Part shown: positions 4,604 through 6,231 of the stretch, in pieces
Layout: each line of letters starts with the position of its first letter
How positions within the stretch are numbered: position 1 is the stretch's first letter
Made by a program: the position numbers and the translations under genes
DNA from: Flavobacteriaceae bacterium
Lineage (GTDB): Bacteria > Bacteroidota > Bacteroidia > Flavobacteriales > Flavobacteriaceae
Direction: 5' to 3'
Assembly (NCBI GenBank): GCA_030625995.1
Contig: DAOUPU010000152.1
Span: 1 to 6,231 of the forward strand
Length of the DNA stretch: 6,231 nt
Notes under the pieces: model-generated
Databases searched by the model: none
What the model was told of the DNA's origin: nothing
Seen by the model: the letters and a program-made list of their open reading frames with translations, nothing else

Positions 4604-5224
4604 TTATTTTGTTGGTTCTGCTTCCGAAATTATCTGCGGATATTTAGTTTTAATATTTGCTATCTTGTCCTTTAAACTTTGTGATGGTAGACTTTTATTA
4701 TCTTTTAAAAGCTGTGTATAAGATACACCATACAATTTATTGGACAATCTATTTCTTAATTCAGTATAAGCTCCAACCAATTCGTTTTGAACAGCGATAT
4801 AAGTCCCATAGGAAGTACCTCTGTCACTTTCTAAAGATATAACCGCTTTATTGGGATGATCTGAAGATGCCGGATCTTTTGCTCCTTCACACCAGTCGCA
4901 TTCAGCAGGTTCTGCTTCGTCAATAGGGTTTCCTAATCCACCACCATTATCAATAAAATTAATGGCTTCCTCCCGTATTTTATCAACAGTCATAAATTTA
5001 TCCCCTTCCACTAGTATTTCGTTATTACGATTTACCGTAACGACAAATACGTTTTTTTCCTTTAGTATAGGAGGTTTAATATCATCTTGCTGTTTTTCCG
5101 GTAATTTACGGGATATTCCAGTATCCACATCCATTGTAGTTGTAACCAAAAAGAATATGAGTAACAAGAAAGCGATATCCGCCATGGACCCCGCATTAAT
5201 CTCTGGTAAGTCTCTTTTTGCCAT
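4604..5224 (-). CDS. exbD: ExbD/TolR-family biopolymer transport protein (first copy)
   Basis: Proton-channel partner of ExbB in the inner membrane, with one membrane helix and a periplasmic domain. The 206-residue protein begins MAKRDLPEINAGSMADIAFL. The helix spans about residues 14-30, with the conserved proton-carrying Asp16 and the family motif ADIAFLLLIFFLVTT. The periplasmic part includes VFVVTVNRNNEILVEG (59-74) and AVISLESDRGTSYGTYIAVQ (127-146), the core beta-alpha elements of the fold. Between them (about 91-126) is an acidic insertion with CDWC (Cys109, Cys112), and a Lys-rich C-terminal extension follows residue 160. These make it longer than the roughly 140-residue E. coli ExbD. 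It starts 4 bp after the upstream four-TM gene and ends 7 bp before the second exbD. No Shine-Dalgarno is present; ATG was chosen because the canonical N-terminus starts there. Confidence 0.92.
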   Translation of the reverse strand: MAKRDLPEINAGSMADIAFLLLIFFLVTTTMDVDTGISRKLPEKQQDDIKPPILKEKNVFVVTVNRNNEILVEGDKFMTVDKIREEAINFIDNGGGLGNPIDEAEPAECDWCEGAKDPASSDHPNKAVISLESDRGTSYGTYIAVQNELVGAYTELRNRLSNKLYGVSYTQLLKDNKSLPSQSLKDKIANIKTKYPQIISEAEPTK

Positions 5225-5228
5225 AATA

Positions 5229-5693
5229 TTATTTTGATACTATTGATTTAATAAAACCTCCAAAAATAATAAATAATCCAACCCCTCCCAGAATTACAGA
5301 ATACCAAATTCCGGTACTTACCCATTTAGATGTAGTTCCGGCTTCACCATCTTTTACCACATTACCGGCAGCAGTGAGTGTCTCACCATCATCAGCCATA
5401 GTATAAGCTATTGCCAATAATATTCCTAAGGCAACTAAAGAAATCAGAGATTTTTTAAGTAATTGTGGGTTTTTAACTAAATTCACTATAGAGAATCCTA
5501 CCGCCAAAATAGCGGTAATATATAAAACAACTTTAGCAAAAGATATGTATGGAGATACAAGACTATTTTGTAAATCAACACTTTCTTTTACCGCATCATC
5601 TCCTTCCATTATTATCATCATTAGAAAATAAAGAGCAACCAAGCCAATCAATCCTGTAACGATAGATAAAATTTTAGATATTTTACTATTCAT
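5229..5693 (-). CDS. Four-TM membrane protein of unknown function in the exb operon
   Basis: The 154-residue protein shows four hydrophobic segments: about 9-29 (LSIVTGLIGLVALYFLMMII), 52-72, 82-99 (SLISLVALGILLAIAYTM) and 126-148 (STGIWYSVILGGVGLFIIFG). A short acidic loop (EGDDAVKESVD) follows the first and a Gly/Asp-rich loop (100-124) lies between the third and fourth. It has no ExbB or ExbD motif. It lies 6 bp after exbB and 4 bp before exbD, so co-transcription is near certain and a role alongside the ExbB-ExbD motor is inferred from position only. A small multi-TM protein at this place recurs in flavobacterial exb operons, as I recall them. Its activity is unknown. The start Met is the first codon after the upstream gene and leads directly into the first helix. 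Confidence 0.85.
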   Translation of the reverse strand: MNSKISKILSIVTGLIGLVALYFLMMIIMEGDDAVKESVDLQNSLVSPYISFAKVVLYITAILAVGFSIVNLVKNPQLLKKSLISLVALGILLAIAYTMADDGETLTAAGNVVKDGEAGTTSKWVSTGIWYSVILGGVGLFIIFGGFIKSIVSK

Positions 5694-5699
5694 AACTTT

Positions 5700-6231
5700 T
5701 TATTTTTTTCTGATCAACAGATCGACTAATTTAATTGAAGCATCTTCCATACTATTAACTATACCATCTATTTTTGATATAATATAATTATAAAATATTT
5801 GAAGAATAATTGCTACAATTAAACCAAATACAGTTGTTAATAACGCTACTTTAATACCTCCTGCAACAACCGCCGGAGAAATATCACCTGCAGCTTCAAT
5901 GGAGTCAAATGCGCTAATCATACCAATTACCGTACCCATGAACCCAAGCATCGGAGCTAAGGAAATAAACAGAGATAACCAGGAAACATTTTTCTCCAAT
6001 AATCCCATTTGAACGCCACCATAAGAGACAACCGCTTTTTCAGCAGCTTCAACGCCTTCATCCATTCTATCTAATCCTTGATAAAAAATTGAGGCAACCG
6101 GACCTTTTGTATTTCTACAAACTTCTTTTGCTGCTTCAACACCACCAGAATTCATAGCTTCTTCAACATTGTTCACCAATTTGTCCGTGTTAGTAGTGGC
6201 CATATTGAGGTAAATAATTCTTTCTATTGCA
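5700..6231 (-). CDS. exbB: ExbB/TolQ/MotA-family proton channel (5' end outside window)
   Basis: Inner-membrane subunit that forms, with ExbD, the proton channel energising TonB-dependent outer-membrane uptake. The 177 visible codons include two of the family's three helices. The second is SLFISLAPMLGFMGTVIGMI, followed by the family's SAFDSIEAAGDISP. The third, GIKVALLTTVFGLIVAIILQ, is followed by a short cytoplasmic tail ending in Lys-Lys. The ATG at 6203 is not the true start: the frame stays open to the window edge and reads AIERIIYLN just before it, which is the end of the expected first helix and following loop in ExbB proteins. The gene is therefore partial, with its N-terminus and operon promoter beyond 6231. 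The cytoplasmic region between helices one and two (NNVEEAMNSGGVEAAKEVCR... YQGLDRMDEGVEAAEKAV) is as in Bacteroidota ExbB. The four-TM gene follows after 6 bp. TolQ or a gliding-type motor is possible, but the two following exbD genes favour ExbB. Confidence 0.95.
   Translation of the reverse strand, partial: AIERIIYLNMATTNTDKLVNNVEEAMNSGGVEAAKEVCRNTKGPVASIFYQGLDRMDEGVEAAEKAVVSYGGVQMGLLEKNVSWLSLFISLAPMLGFMGTVIGMISAFDSIEAAGDISPAVVAGGIKVALLTTVFGLIVAIILQIFYNYIISKIDGIVNSMEDASIKLVDLLIRKK

Noticed and set aside
4657..5237. Rightward ORFs inside the first exbD gene
   Set aside because: They lie antisense to a clearly recognised exbD and have no family resemblance.
6201..6203. ATG at 6203 as the start of exbB
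   Set aside because: The frame continues open upstream to the window edge with family-like residues (AIERIIYLN), and starting here would lose the first membrane helix.

Overview
The window looks like chromosomal DNA from a member of the Bacteroidota, most likely a flavobacterium. The DNA is AT-rich. Starts lack Shine-Dalgarno sequences and are preceded by A/T-rich tracts. TAnnTTTG-type -7 boxes are visible, every intact gene ends in TAA, and the gene families (long MetK, flavobacterial deoxynucleoside kinase, ExbB/4-TM protein/ExbD/ExbD operon, short 'GTCATTCTGAGCGAAGTCGAAGAATCT'-type repeats) are typical of that group. No organism can be named from this sequence alone.

Layout. Positions 1-37 may hold the first codons of a leftward gene. 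Positions 98-192 carry a promoter-like -7 box and a convincing SAM-II-type riboswitch with an extra internal hairpin. These lead into metK (269-1522, S-adenosylmethionine synthetase), so the enzyme's product probably controls its own gene. Then come an 80-bp flavobacterial hairpin repeat (1572-1651), a secreted protein of unknown function (1722-2510) whose -7 box sits so close to the ATG that its mRNA may be leaderless, and a deoxynucleoside kinase gene (2612-3226) with one in-frame TGA at codon 104.

Positions 3227-4081 form a long stretch without an intact gene. It contains a short open fragment of unknown origin (3282-3371), degenerate tandem/inverted 'ATCAGCGAGATCCGCG'-type repeats (3383-3533), a perfect 16-bp inverted repeat (3577-3624), a GC-rich palindrome (3644-3666), and a pseudogene of the four-helix-bundle (23S rRNA intervening sequence, S23) family (3760-4041). 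The pseudogene is readable in a single frame through internal TAA, TAG and TGA codons. A strong bidirectional terminator (4082-4110) closes the region.

Positions 4132-6231, on the minus strand, hold a tight operon transcribed right to left: exbB/tolQ-like proton channel (5' end outside the window), a four-TM protein of unknown function, and two different ExbD-like proteins. Together these would form an inner-membrane, proton-motive-force-driven ExbB-ExbD motor, normally energising TonB-dependent transport; TonB itself is not in the window.

I see no clearly new multi-gene system. The most interesting items are the SAM-II element with its extra hairpin, and the two neighbouring genes broken only by in-frame stops.
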